The position numbers and the translations under genes were made by a program. This document shows, in pieces, positions 49,089-60,800 of a stretch of 64,000 nucleotides of DNA; the first letter of the stretch is position 1; each line of letters begins with the position of its first letter. The notes beneath the pieces are model-generated. The model saw nothing but the letters and a program-made list of their open reading frames with translations, made no database searches and had not been told where the DNA came from. This DNA comes from Zhengitettix transpicula. Taxonomy: Eukaryota; Arthropoda; Insecta; Orthoptera; Tetrigidae. The stretch spans positions 81,221,009-81,285,008 of the forward strand of contig CM073594.1 in the NCBI GenBank assembly GCA_037074705.1. Reading direction: 5' to 3'.

Positions 49089-49092
49089 TACA

Positions 49093-51610
49093 TATTTATA
49101 GCATATTCGGCAATTTTGTAGGCAAGGCAGTTCAACGAATGTGAGACCGATTCAAAAATTCGTGTACGGAGTAATAAGTTCCATTGACAAGGAAAGTTTT
49201 ACACTCCTTGACGAATAAGTTGTAGTTATTGATGTTCTTTACATGTTCAGGAAGGCTGTTAAATAGTGCGATATCGGAATAATGAACGCTAGACTCATAG
49301 AGACTGAGGCTGTGCTTGTCAGACCTGAGAACTGAACGGTTTCTTGTGTCATAGCCATGATTGTCCCCGTTACTTGCAAAAAGGTTCATGTTGCGTTTAA
49401 CAAATTTTAGTATTTCTAATATGTCAGCGCTAGGTAGTCAGAATATGAAGTATTTTGAACAGCGGTCTGCAGATTTCTCTAGCATCTGAACCTGATATCA
49501 TTCTAATGGCTCGCTTTTGCAGTTTGAAAACATCCACACTACGAGAACAATTGCCCCTGTTGGCAATACCGTAACACATATGTGAATAAAAGTAGGCAAA
49601 GTAGACTAGTGAAGCAGTTTTGGTATCAACTTGTTGCATCAATAGTCTCAATGAGTAACAAACAGAACTAAGTTTGCGCACGAGGCGATCAATGTGCAAG
49701 TTCCATTTTAATTTACTGTCGACCTGCAAGCCAAAGAAAGTCGCATGATCTGAGAACTTATCAGATACGATGTTGTTGGTTTCTGTTGTAAAACGAACTA
49801 ACTTAGTTTTCTGTACGTTGAGCGTTAATTTATTGGCGGCGAACCAAGTATTTAGGTCTCTAGATGCAGTCTCAATCTTCGCATTGAGATTATTTAAATC
49901 AATGTCCGTAATTAACAAATTAGTGTCATCTGCGTATAAGACAGATTTTATAGGGTCCATATATTCTGGAAGATCGTTAATATACAAAAGAAAAAGCAGG
50001 GGACCTAATATTGAGCCCTGAGGCACGCCACAAGAAATGCCCTCCCATTCTGACAAGTGCACCTCACCAGCTTTGTTTTTTAAGGCTACCTTCTGTTTCC
50101 GATTGTTGAGATAAGATTCAAAGAGTGCCAAAGCGTTGCCTCTGATCCCATAATATTCTAATTTTTGGAGGAGTATGCTGTGATCTACAAGATCAAATGC
50201 CTTCCTTCAAGAGATCAGCAAAAATTCCGGCTACTTTCAGTTTTTCATCAAGGGAATTTTGTATACTCTGAATGAACTCGTACATAGGAGTGCTCGTGGA
50301 TTTTTGTTTGAGGAAGCCGTGTTGAGCCGGAGTAATTACTTTATACTTCGTCAAGAATTCAAGTAACTTTTTGTGTAAAATTTTTTCTAGTATTTTTGAA
50401 AATATCGGAAGTAGAGAAATTGGTCTGTAATTTGATGCGTCGGTGGGCGAACCCTTTTTGAAGATCGGAATAACTTCAGCAGCTTTAAGGGAGTCTGGAA
50501 AAATGCCGGTAGAAAGACACGCGTTGAATATGATTTGAAGGGGAGTAGCTATGACGTCGGCACAGTAGTTCACGACTTTGCTTGAGATGCCATATATATC
50601 CGCAGATTGGGTACATTTTAGCTTTCTTATTACGTTTATTATTTCGATATTGGTAACCGGTTGAAGGAAAATGGAATTCTGAACACTCGGTACGGCGTTT
50701 TGTAGCAGTTTATAAAAAGCACGACCTTCTGATGGCTTATTGTTAGAAAATTGATCCGACACATGAACAAAATATGAATTAAATATACCCGCAGCGTCTC
50801 TGTTGGTGAAAGTTTTACCGTTGTCGACAAGCTTTATATCTGCCACGTTATAATTGACTTTACCTGAGATATTTTTAATCACCTCCCAAGTTGCTTTTAT
50901 TTTGTTATTTGAGTTTGCTATATACTCCGATGTATGTAATTTTTTAGCAGCTACAAGCACTTTCCTGTAGATACGTCTATAAGATCGTAAGAAAGTCAAG
51001 AATTGTGGCGATGAATTAATATTTTTAAATTTATTCATTTGGCAGAGCCTTTCGCGAGAAACTAGTATGCCTTTAGTTATCCAATTTTTTACTTTGATAT
51101 TGGGTCTATTCTTTAATTTAAGTGGAGCTGTCTCGTTGATGACTAATAAGAAATAATTTAGAAAAGTTACGAACATGCCAGCAGCATTCTTAGTTTTATT
51201 AACATCTAAAATAAAATCCCATTGTACGGTCTCTAGTCTATTTGCGATAATTCTGAGTTTTGCAGAGTTAAGGTTTCTAGTAAGTAGTACTGAGTCTTTA
51301 GGGCTAGGTTTGCAGATGATTTCACTCTTTATGTTCATTAACATACCCTTGTGATCGGATGAACTAGTTTCTATTATATTAACATTGTAAGAATCTATGC
51401 GAAGGTTACACAACAAATAGTCAATGCAAGTTTCTGAAAAGGCAACTCTAGTGGGATCTAAGTTAGTGACGGAAATGCCGTAGGATTTAAGCATGGTCCC
51501 AAGGTCGCGTTTATTACTGGACTCGCGCAGGTAGTCAACGTTAAAGTCGCCTGATACAATAAGTCTTATTTTCCGCGTTGATTTTCCTTAATAGTCGACA
51601 TGTCTGCTAT
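49093..51610 (-). mobile_element. 5'-truncated non-LTR retrotransposon (LINE)
   Basis: The minus strand encodes the end of an AP-type endonuclease (SGDFNVDYL; TCIDYLLCNL; SSSDHKGML), a reverse transcriptase and a C-terminal region. The 3' UTR continues at 44334-44020 across the gypsy insertion. The 5' end is lost near 51.6 kb, inside the endonuclease. The motif set (APE endonuclease; LYADDTN in RT; HGYDTRNRS in the C-terminus) places it in the Jockey/CR1 group of LINEs; the clade is not fixed. Confidence 0.8.
49132..51560 (-). pseudogene. LINE ORF2 (endonuclease end, reverse transcriptase), frameshifted
   Basis: Frame 1 (51560-50193) runs from GDFNVDYL through the endonuclease end to RT motifs NYRPISLLPIFSKILEKILH and QHGFLKQKST. 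It is broken at about 50.20 kb by a tandem GAAG duplication (ttgaaggaaggcat) that disrupts the conserved KAFD motif. Frame 2 (to 49430) carries GVPQGSILGPLLFLLYINDL and LYADDTN, the catalytic Asp pair. A one-base shift at about 49.43 kb leads into the C-terminal region (ASNGDNHGYDTRNRSVLRS), which ends at 49132. The protein would copy its RNA at the target site by target-primed reverse transcription; this copy is dead. Confidence 0.85.
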
Positions 51611-51619
51611 TCGCGAAAT

Positions 51620-51920
51620 GAGACGCTCGGGAGTTGAGGCCGTTTCTAGTCTTTAAACTCTGCAGATGGCTGACGGACCATTGAACACAATGGACACGTT
51701 CACACGGCGAGTCTGTGTATCCGATTCTCGCTCCCGCTCCACGCTCTCATTGTGTATCCTCATACTTGTTCATTCTTGTTGTATTGTTTTATTTTTTTTT
51801 CATTTTATTCATAAATCCTGTAATGAATATGTATAAAAATATATAAATGTTTCCATGAAAAATTAAAAAACCTTTAATAGTCCTCGAATAAAACATATAT
51901 TCATCTGTTAATGTTAGAAA
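51620..51920. other. Intergenic, nothing recognised
   Basis: A short stretch between the truncated LINE and the tandem repeat block. No supported feature. Confidence 0.3.
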
Positions 51921-51925
51921 ATTAG

Positions 51926-53330
51926 CTGAGTTGTCGGCGTTGCCAGGGTATTTATTTAAAATTAACCCGTAGTAGGAATAGATTCGACACTAACCTCTTG
52001 ATAAACATTTCATTGAACCAGCATCAATAGCATCATTTACCCGATTTGTTCCCCTTTCCGACCTAACCCCTCACCATGTAACTTCAAATAAACCAGTACT
52101 GACAGTACTTTAACAACTCGGGAATTCTCCTACAACATAAAATAAAAGTGTATAAAAATCACGACGAATCAAAACAGTAAAAAGTAGTCGCTAACTTCCG
52201 ATACCTTAAAGGAGTAAAGAAATGCAACTTTTAACTAGAGATCAAAATATAGCTCGTACCCTAAGAAAATAAAAAAAATTACCTGGTAACTTAAGAGGGT
52301 AAAAACTACTCTATTTTGCCAACCAAATCCACCTCCACGAAGAGGGTCATAAAATTTCATTAAACACCATGGTCAATACGAGAATTAAACTCAGCGACAT
52401 GTTTAACCCCGTACTCGACAGTAATATCGGTCTTTTTTGCATTACTTTAAATGTCCACCACCACTCGTACGGTAAGGGTGCTTCCCTTCGTTGCCTTTTG
52501 GAGTCGAAATTAGACACTTAAAGATTCTAGAATGACACTATCAAATTAAGCAACACCGCAATCGTTTTATTCGACGCTGATAATGACCCCCACCCCCTAG
52601 AAGCGGTAGGTGTGTCTCAACACTTCAGTGTTTGTTACTGGATCGTAAGTAACATGTGTATAAAATTTGGTAGAAATTAGTCTACGCATTTAAAATTTTA
52701 AAAGTAAATTCAATACCAGTCTCTGTTGTTTTCTCATTACTTTTATGTGACGGCGTTCAGCCCACTTCCTACCCCACCCCTAGGGGCTGACCTACAACTT
52801 AACTGATACATTGAATGTCAGAATTAAACTCATTGACATCTATAACCATGGATTTGACACATACCTCGGTTGTTTCGCGTTATGTTCGTTTAACGCCCCT
52901 CCATCCCCACCCTTAGTGGTGATTTCAAACCATGCAGTAAGGGATTGAAATTATACACTAAAACATCTGTAGAAGAAGCTATTAATCTCATCGCCCCCGA
53001 AAATTAATTATTCGGCACTAAAAACGGCCATGTTTTAAATTTCCTCAGCCACCTACTCAGCTAGGGGCTGAACTACAACTTAATTGACTTAGTGAATGTT
53101 AGAATTAAAATCATTGTCGTATATATCCCTGTAGTTGACACCAATATCGGTTGTTTCGCGTTATTTTTTATGTAACTCCCCTCCGCCTCCTGCTTTATTG
53201 GTGCTTTGAGGGATTGAAATTATACAATTCTGGGTAGAAACTATTAATCACATAGACCCCAAATTATTAATCGACGCTAATAGTTTGTTTTTAAATTTCA
53301 CCCCTCGGGAGTTGCCTAACGCTTCGAGAG
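51926..53330. repeat. Long array of the dispersed ~300 bp tandem repeat family
   Basis: The array starts 'gttgtcggcgttgccagggtatt' and carries at least three units. Phrases such as 'aggggctgacctacaactta' (52.79 kb) and 'aggggctgaactacaactta' (53.06 kb) repeat. So do 'tcggttgtttcgcgttat' (52.87 and 53.15 kb) and 'gggattgaaattatac' (52.95 and 53.21 kb). This gives a period of about 270 bp. The same family is at 60, 7480, 31500 and 40490. Confidence 0.7.
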
Positions 53331-53675
53331 CCCGACAGAAACATTGCGCAAAACAACTCACCAAACTTTCATCGCAATCGATGAATGGCTTAGGAGCGTA
53401 TACGAGACAGACATTCAATTTTATACATAGAGAGAGATTAAGTCGTTTTTCTCTGCAGTGACCCCGTTGCATAAACTATACTTCCACGAGTGTTCCAGCG
53501 ATATCATTCTCATAGTGTTTCTGAGGCAGCTGCTAATAGAACACGAACTGTGAACTGCAGGTAAAGCTCTGTGAGAGCGCCAGTTTCGTTGCGTCTCTCC
53601 CTCGTTGAATCAGCAACGCCGAATGCGTCGCACCTATTCTTAGAAGCAGTCGCTTAGCCGCTACGCCGAAAATGA

Positions 53676-53695
53676 ATTCTGGAACCCTCCAGAGT
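53676..53695 (+). promoter_or_regulatory. Heat-shock-element-like motif upstream of the sHSP gene
   Basis: The sequence aTTCt-gGAAc-cCTCc-aGAgt is four alternating nTTCn/nGAAn pentamers, two perfect and two with mismatches. It ends about 20 bases before the TATA box. Trimeric HSF binds such arrays. Confidence 0.55.
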
Positions 53696-53713
53696 ATGAA
53701 CCAGACCGGCGCT

Positions 53714-53720
53714 TTATAAG
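53714..53720 (+). promoter_or_regulatory. TATA box of the sHSP gene
   Basis: TTATAAG in a GC-richer context (ggcgctttataagccagcg), 20 bases after the HSE-like motif. It would place the start site near 53745. Confidence 0.6.
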
Positions 53721-53907
53721 CCAGCGAGTTTCCGTGCCGGCTCAAACGAACGCCAGGCTTCGAACAGGAATTATCAGCTACGAAGTAATTCCAGGTAGGG
53801 ATCAAGATCGACTGCACCCATACACTCACGAACTCGTCTTCAGCGTCGTATTAGGTGTCACCGTGCATATTAATTCTGCATTGCCTAATGTCACGAATTC
53901 GTTACAG

Positions 53908-54225
53908 ATGTCTGTTGTACCCCTCATGTGGCGCGATTGGTGGGATGACTTCGAACCCCGTCCATCCAGACTGCTCGACCAGCATTTCGGCCTAGGACTG
54001 AACAGAGACGATCTTCTTTCAGGAATACGAAGCCCTTTCAGGTCTGCAGGATACGTACGCCCATGGAGGACGCTAGGGAGACAGGATTCCGGATTATCTG
54101 CAGTGACAGCTGATAAAGATAAATTCCAGGTATTAAATTTCCCACTGTTTCTGTTACTAATAGACATAATGGATTTTATTTAACAACTTGCATAATATAT
54201 CTATCAGTTCTCCGATACACATAAA

Positions 54226-54258
<33 letters not shown>

Positions 54259-56834
54259 CTCGAGTAAGATGAGACATTGTCAAAGTAATCGAATTAATTT
54301 GTATGGAAAGGAAAGAAGGGAAGGTGGTGGCCAAAAGAAGTTGCATCCAATTACGGCTTTTGAGTTTGTGACGTTATGTGCTACATCACTCCAATTTTAC
54401 GAGGATAATCAGGTAAAATAATAATAATATACCAGCGATAGTGATACCAAAACTCTGACCCGACCCGTAACATTCTATTTCTGTACACATAGTTTCCAAT
54501 AGTCTAATTTTTTAAAAGCGGATAATTGAGCACAAAGTTTAAACTTATTTCTAACGCAACAGTACTTTTTTCGTGCATATTTTATATAAAGATTAAGTAT
54601 TAGGATGGAAAAATGTTGAACCCGGGACATCTCACCGATCTCCCCCCCTCACAAATGTTTATTTATGTAAAATAATTATTGTGATGTACTATTATAATTT
54701 GTTTTGAAAATACGAACTACTTTAACCCTTTGCACTCGAGGGCTCCGGACCGGAGCCATTTAAAATGTGTACAAGCTCGAGGGCTCCGCTACGGAGCCCT
54801 CGAGTGCAAAGGGTTAAAATAAGGAAATTGAGAACACGACCCGAGTGTGTAGGTTTCTTTCCTATCATGCTTCTAACCAAACAGATCATTTTTAATTTCT
54901 GAAAGGTTGATATTTAATTTCGCTTCTTATGCCGTCCCCTTATTGTTGCCTTTCTGTATTATAGCCCGGCACGGGCCCGATTGTATGTGCTAAGCTGTAT
55001 TGAACATGGTGAGGAGGTAGCTTGAAATTTACGGGTGGTGCGAGGGAGTGAAACGCAATACTGTGCATTTCTCATTCCAGAGAAGGGACCTGTGCTACAG
55101 TCAGCTGGCTGCATTAGCAGGGGTCGAGTTAAGACAAGATGCGCATTAGCACTGATGTTGGGTTAGGCCGGAGCTCAGTTTAATCCAGTTCAAAAAAACA
55201 TCCGTAAAAATTAAGTTACGATAAGTAGAGGGTATGATAAAGACTCTACTGCTGTAGTTCCAGTATCCAACTGACAATGCTCTCCACCCTCTCCCGAGCA
55301 TCTGATGCAAATTGCTATTTTTCACAACCTATAACTTATCTTCTTAGAAAGGAAGCAAACTCATCCAAAAATTTCAAGTAAACCACCATCATTCTCTCTT
55401 TCTTTTCCATAAAAATTGTTTTATGCATATATATATATATATATACATTTAGATAGGAGAGAGACAGCAAAGTCAAATCAATAATCCAGTCAGGCTGATG
55501 AGTGAAAATATTTCATATTTTCAAGGGACACCCTTTTCTGAACTGCATGCCCATAAATAAGTCAACTTCGCCGTTTCTCTTTCCTGTCTGTGTATATACG
55601 TATATAGCTTCTAAAAATCCATAAATTATCATACTGTCCTATTAGAAAATTAACTTTTTTATGTAAGAAGCTGCTACACTCATACTTTACACACTATTTT
55701 TCATATATATGCAATGACATGTGTATCAATGGATCATTCATAAATTATATTAAGTTCACCATTTACTTTTAAATACTCTTGTATGTTTGCCATTATTTGT
55801 ATGTAGTCAACATTGAAGTTATTCTAACTGTGCAGATACTGTTCCACACATTTATTTGAAAAGCTGTTTAAGGATAAGAAATACAATACGAGTAAATAAA
55901 AATTACATTAAAAAACTATGAATATCACTGCAATAAATAAATCTTTCTAGCTTGATAAATTACTGTTGTGATTTGAATTAGAGGAAATATTTAAGAAGCT
56001 AGATAATTTATAAATTTCAATTCAAAGGTGAGCCTTGATGTGCAACAATTTTCTCCAAGTGAAATCACAGTGAAGACCGTTGAAAACGCAGTTATTGTCG
56101 AGGGCAAGCACGAAGAGAAGGCCGACGAACACGGATATGTATCACGGCACTTTGTGAGACGCTATGTATTACCAAAAGATATTGAAGTAGAAAATGTGAT
56201 TTCCAGCCTGTCTTCTGATGGCGTCCTTACAATCACAGCTCCTAAGAAGGTATATCTATACTTATATTATCTAAAACTTGGAAACTTAGTTTACTTTAAT
56301 TGTAGGTAAATTTAATAAAATTAGCACAGCTGGATTAAATACAGATCAAGTACAGCTGTGATAATTTTACTAAGACTTCAATTTTTAATTTAAATGCATC
56401 AATGTGAGATTAATGCTAACTAAAAAACTCAGACTTAGTAAAAAGATTACATTTATGAAGTATAATTAGCCAACCTGTTTGAGGATTAATATATCTGCTA
56501 ATGAACAAATTAATAAACACTTTTTCAATAATAAAAGTGGTTTTGTACTAATATAATCATTGCTAAAATTAAATTACTTATGGTAACATAATATAATTAT
56601 ATAAATTTAGAATATTAACTTTGCATAAACAAAGTAAATTTAACACCAAATATTTCCATTTGCACAATTAAGTACATTTTTATTTGAGACTTCACTTTTA
56701 CTAAAAATTGTTTCAATATTATGTTGCAGGTTCCAGTAGCAGCAGGAGAAAGAGTAGTACCTATAATACAAACAGGAATTCCAGCAGTAAAAGAGCCTAC
56801 AAGCACCAAAGTTGAAATAAGAGAAGAAAAGTAA
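53908..56834 (+). CDS. Small heat-shock protein, lethal(2)essential-for-life type, 3 exons
   Basis: Exons 53908-54129, 56028-56249 and 56730-56834, all joined in phase 0, give 182 aa. The N-terminus MSVVPLMWRDWWDD, then SRLLDQHFGLGLNRDDLL, is typical of insect l(2)efl-type sHSPs. The alpha-crystallin domain starts near residue 70 (VSLDVQQFSPSEITVK), continues through VEGKHEEKADEHGYVSRHF and ends with SSDGVLTITAPKK. A short tail ends VEIREEK. Such proteins form oligomers that hold unfolding proteins in the cytosol. A possible 116-nt 5' UTR intron runs from the donor at 53792 (ccag|gtaggg) to the acceptor just before the ATG. AATAAA lies at 56961. Introns inside this gene are notable because many inducible insect sHSP genes lack them. 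Intron 1 (1.9 kb) holds element scraps. Confidence 0.93.
54226..54250. repeat. (TC)n microsatellite in sHSP intron 1
   Basis: About 24 bp of TC repeats followed by a TA run. Confidence 0.9.
54262..54345 (+). repeat. Penelope-tail fragment in sHSP intron 1
   Basis: 'gagacattgtcaaag', 'tttgtatggaaaggaaag' and 'ggtggtggcc' parallel the tail copies at 12.07 and 61.02 kb. Short and diverged. Confidence 0.4.
54726..54813. mobile_element. Tiny piggyBac-type MITE with TTAA target duplication
   Basis: The 88-bp element is flanked by TTAA (54722-54725 and 54814-54817). Its ends CCCTTTGCACTCGAGG and CCTCGAGTGCAAAGGG are perfect inverted repeats, extending into further GGCTCCG/CGGAGCC hairpins. TTAA duplication plus CCCTTTG-type ends is the piggyBac signature. 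It has no coding capacity and lies in sHSP intron 1. Confidence 0.85.
54960..56020 (+). other. Rest of sHSP intron 1
   Basis: Contains a (TA)n at about 55427-55445 followed by 'catttagataggagagagacagc', similar to 15380-15400 in the GOLM1-like intron. No exon seen. Confidence 0.4.
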
Positions 56835-56960
56835 ATGGACCAAATCTCTTAAACATCCAAGACTGACATTACAAATTGAAGAAAAAATTAATATAATGAA
56901 ATAACTTATTTATCAAAAGATACAAACCTAGAACCATAATGCATTTCAACATTATCTTAA

Positions 56961-56966
56961 AATAAA
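56961..56966 (+). terminator. Polyadenylation signal of the sHSP gene
   Basis: AATAAA 127 bases after the stop codon. Confidence 0.6.
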
Positions 56967-57344
56967 ACTGAATTACTATATTTATTTTATACCTTTCCTG
57001 AACATTTTATTCTATTTAATTAAAAATGTATAAAATCAAAAATAATTCAGCTGTAAATTTTGTATGAAAAGCTTACATAATTCATATAGCTTCACTGCCT
57101 TGGTATCAATTTCAACATAATGTATACACTACTGCATTTAAAATAATTCACTCATTACACTCTTACTATATGGTTGCCTACTAGTTCTTATGTTGTACAC
57201 ATAACTGTTTAACAAAACATAGTAAAGCACTGAAAACCAAATTTTAACAATTAATTTATTCATACAGATATTAGGAACAAAACCAGTCGTAACTAAACAG
57301 TAAATAAAAAAATTACATCACTTTTGAAAACTAATAAGAGAAAT

Positions 57345-57600
57345 ACCCAAATACAGACAAAATAAGTGGTTATATAAATACCATACAGCTTTTGTGGAAA
57401 CCTTGTTCCTTTCTTCAGGTGCTAATAAAACTAAAAACCACAAGAGCCTAGAGTGAGACAACTGCACAATTCAGCTGACAAAGCTCAAAAGCTGTTGTGT
57501 TTTTCAGTTTTCTTAGTACCTGAAGAAAGGAACAAGGTTTCCAGAAATGTATGGTATTTATATAGTCACTCATTTTGCCTGTATTTGAATATTGTATTTA
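57345..57600. repeat. Fold-back element with Penelope-tail arms, copy 2
   Basis: The left arm (ccaaatacagacaaaat, tataaataccatacag, ggaaaccttgttcctttctt) is mirrored by the right arm (gaaaggaacaaggtttccag, tatggtatttatatagtca, ttttgcctgtatttgaat). It lies between the sHSP and SUB1 3' ends and supplies the AATAAA that SUB1 may use (57602-57597, minus strand). Confidence 0.65.
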
Positions 57601-57692
57601 TTATTAAACAGTAGATAAGTTATTCCATAATGTACAATTAGTAAAAAAAATCTGTTTTAGTTCCATCACTATACAAAAATATACATTGAAGC

Positions 57693-57841
57693 TCAAGTTA
57701 TTTTCTTGATAGCTTCATCAATTTCCTGAATATTATCAACAAGTTTCCTCCATGCTGTTGTTGAAAGGCTGATACCTGTAATTATAAACAGTTTAATACT
57801 ATAGCAAAGTAGAAAGAAACAGGTGTGGATAGAATTTAAAC

Positions 57842-57886
<45 letters not shown>

Positions 57887-60800
57887 GTCAATTTATTAAA
57901 ATAAGATTACTACAAAAGTATTGCTTGGAAAATCAACAAATAAGATTGTGTGAAATATATCCCAGTTCTAAAGGGATACTGGATTGCTAAGAAGACATGT
58001 GATTCAGTTAGCACTAATTATCAGCAGCATAGTCACATCTTATAACCCTGAGCACACAATCTCATTTGTTACAAATGTAGTGTGCCTCATTAGGAATCAG
58101 TATGGATTGCTGTAATTACTCTTTCTTTGTGTCCCTGTACAGCTTATTCAACTTTCTGAGATGCATGACAACTAGAGACAGGTCACTTCAGAAGTTATTT
58201 CAAACAAGCAAATCTGTCTGGGCAGCATCTCTGCAATCGGTATGGACTTTGATGCAAATTAATATTTTTAATGTTTCTCCTCCAACAGTTGGACAGTGTC
58301 AAACAATTCACTGAAGTGCTCTGCTCTGAACAACTTCCCCCTCCAATTCAGTGGAGTTTTTCCCAACTCTTTTGGGAGAGAAAACATAACTCCTCAAGTG
58401 CATCCAGCTCTGTTGTGAGAGAAGAGGCATACAGAACTATGAAAATCAACTGCTTCATACTCTCTCAGAAGCTGAAGACATACAATTGTACCAAAGGCAC
58501 ATAATATAAACATCATTATCATTCTACCAATTCTACAGACACCATAAACATCTAATAAATTAATAATAAGATAAAATAGCCAAATACAGATTAACAAGTG
58601 TTGATACCACAAAATGATTCTGGAAACCTTGTTCCTTTCTTCAGGTGCCAAGAAAACAAAAGAGCCAAGAGTGACACAATCACACAACACAGTTGACCAA
58701 CTAAAAAGTGAAGAAAAACGTAACGATAATGGGAAATGGGTTATCATAACAGTAAAGGATCATACCGATTGTTGAGTTGGTTCTGTCACTCTTGGCTCTT
58801 GTATTTCCTTGGCACCTGAAGACAGGCACACAGTTTCCAGTTAAGTTGTGTTGTATTTATATCACTTCTTTTGTCTGTATTTGGCTAATTTATTCTATTA
58901 TTAATTTTTCAAACACATGTTATATTTTCAATTCAAATACAAAAATCTAATAAATGATGACCTTGGCAAAGTAAACAAATATACTAAAATTAATGTAAAC
59001 TTCACTTATTCTGCCAGTCTGTGACACTCCAAGGACAATATCTATGGACTAATGATTTCTAGTTATTTACCACTGTTTACACAGTATTTACTTACACACA
59101 AAATTCAGAAGGCACAAGTGGGATAAAAGAGCATCCATAAAGGTAATTTAAATACAAGGAACTGCCAGGGGCTGATTTCAGAAACCCACCCAACCTCTGC
59201 AATTTACTCCAACTCCCTGCAAATCCCACATTCTCACCCACCCACCTATGCTGGGTTGCAAGCCTTGCAGTAGGAACAGATGCCATGTCTTCCCATATCC
59301 CATACAGAATCACAAACAAAATCAAAGAAAACATCGCCTGCCTGTCTTCCCACACAAACTACCAAATTAACTGCAACTTGTACCTCCCTAATGAATAGCC
59401 AACCACCATAGCACTGTAAAACATTCAAAAACTCAGTTCCCAGTAACTGATCATAACCAAAGCCATAACACAAATAATTTCAACCAACGCTTTACACAAA
59501 CCATCCTTAAAGCCCTACTCCCCGATTCATCAGAGGCTGAACTCCATCTAAAAGAACTATCCTTCAAATAGTGCCTTTCCTACTTGCAAAAGTGAATGTG
59601 AGTATATCTATGTATGTATGTATGTATCTGTATGCATGTATGTATAAAATAACTCCAGTCCCCAGCCAACTGGCACACAGAATGTAACACTCCTTCCTGA
59701 AGAAGGGTTCTGAGAGAGTCTGAAATTTTTAAGAACATTCCTGTCATGAATGAATAATCTAAGCTTCATTTACAGGTAACCCACCAACTCTCTTTCCTTT
59801 CCATACCAATGATATATATATATTGTAATGACCAGCTAAGAAAGACATGAAGTCTGTTTTTATTTTTGTCTGATTTGTTTATGAAGTCAGACTGGGGATC
59901 CTTGAGTGGTTTGAACATACAAAAAAATAATGATAAAATGACGGATAAGTGACCTTTTATAGAGGGGAAGGACTAATAATTGGGGCGTTTTTGCAGCTCT
60001 TAGGGCTAATTGGTTGTGGACGACAGAATCCTAATGGCATAATTACAGAAGGTTGTTGGACGATGTAATTATATTAAAAGGAAACATTTAATTTAATTGC
60101 TCTCGGAGCAGGAGAATGGCAACAGATGGTGTTTGTTTGGCAAAAGTGGAAATGCAATAACTGTGAAAAACAAGGGAATATTCTGGAGCCAGGATATAAA
60201 TAAGAGGGCAGTTGTACAAGAGAGAGGAGATTTTTAGCATTCAGTAGGGAGAGGAGACGGACATGTCAGCAGGGAGAGCATTATCATTTCATGTGGACTG
60301 GAGACAGACATGTCAGCAGGGAGAGATCATCTGATGCTAGGCCAAGCTACGTGGCCGAGAGTAATCAGCTGGACATCAGTCGTCAACAGTCGGTGGGAGT
60401 TCCATTGTATGAGGTCTGTCTGCCAGCATAGGTGTTTGAATTCGTTGAGAAGGTGACATCGTCAAGAGGAGGTGGCTGTGATAGCAGAGTGTGAGCGCAG
60501 CCTGGTGCCTTTTAAGCCTGTATGAAGTGAGTGTGTGGACCGAAGAGCATGTAAGTTTATTTTTCTGAATTAATAATTGTAAATTGCTAATAAAGGGTAG
60601 GTGTCAGATTTCGTTACTTTCATTTCATCCATTACTTTTGTTTCTTTTCGTTTTTCATTTATTGTAACTGAATTTGTTTAATTGTAACATTTTGTTCATT
60701 TTCCTTATCAACCCAGTAAAGACCTTGAGGGTACCAAGTCCAATTATTTAAAATGTATTCTAGGTAAATAAAATTGTTTTGATTTGTAAAATTTCATCAT

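Larger units (their letters stand above)
44331..49092 (+). mobile_element. Ty3/gypsy LTR retrotransposon, CsRn1/Kabuki-like, probably complete
   Basis: LTRs 44335-44619 and 48804-49088, both 285 bp, start TGTGGGG and end CCTATA. They are flanked by the 4-bp duplication TACA (44331-44334 and 49089-49092). By eye the LTRs differ at two positions. The primer site TGGTGACCCCTACG follows the 5' LTR and resembles the tRNA-Trp complement used by CsRn1-type elements. Gag and pol are open. The element is clearly GC-rich in an AT-rich region. It is inserted in the 3' UTR of a minus-strand LINE. Confidence 0.93.

Noticed and set aside
53734..53907. Longer sHSP N-terminus starting at 53734
   Set aside because: The family starts MSVVPLM, which is at 53908. 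The upstream part looks like 5' UTR with a possible short intron.
55480..55560. Hammerhead ribozyme core (ctgatgag followed by a hairpin)
   Set aside because: The GAAA that must follow stem II is absent (AGGGA is found instead) and stem III could not be paired. Penelope-like elements can carry hammerheads, so a covariance search would be the proper test.
58394..58747. Minus-strand 117-codon frame as a gene
   Set aside because: It runs through the left arm and centre of a fold-back repeat; the LAPEERNK phrase recurs at 31.1 kb because both are the same repeat.
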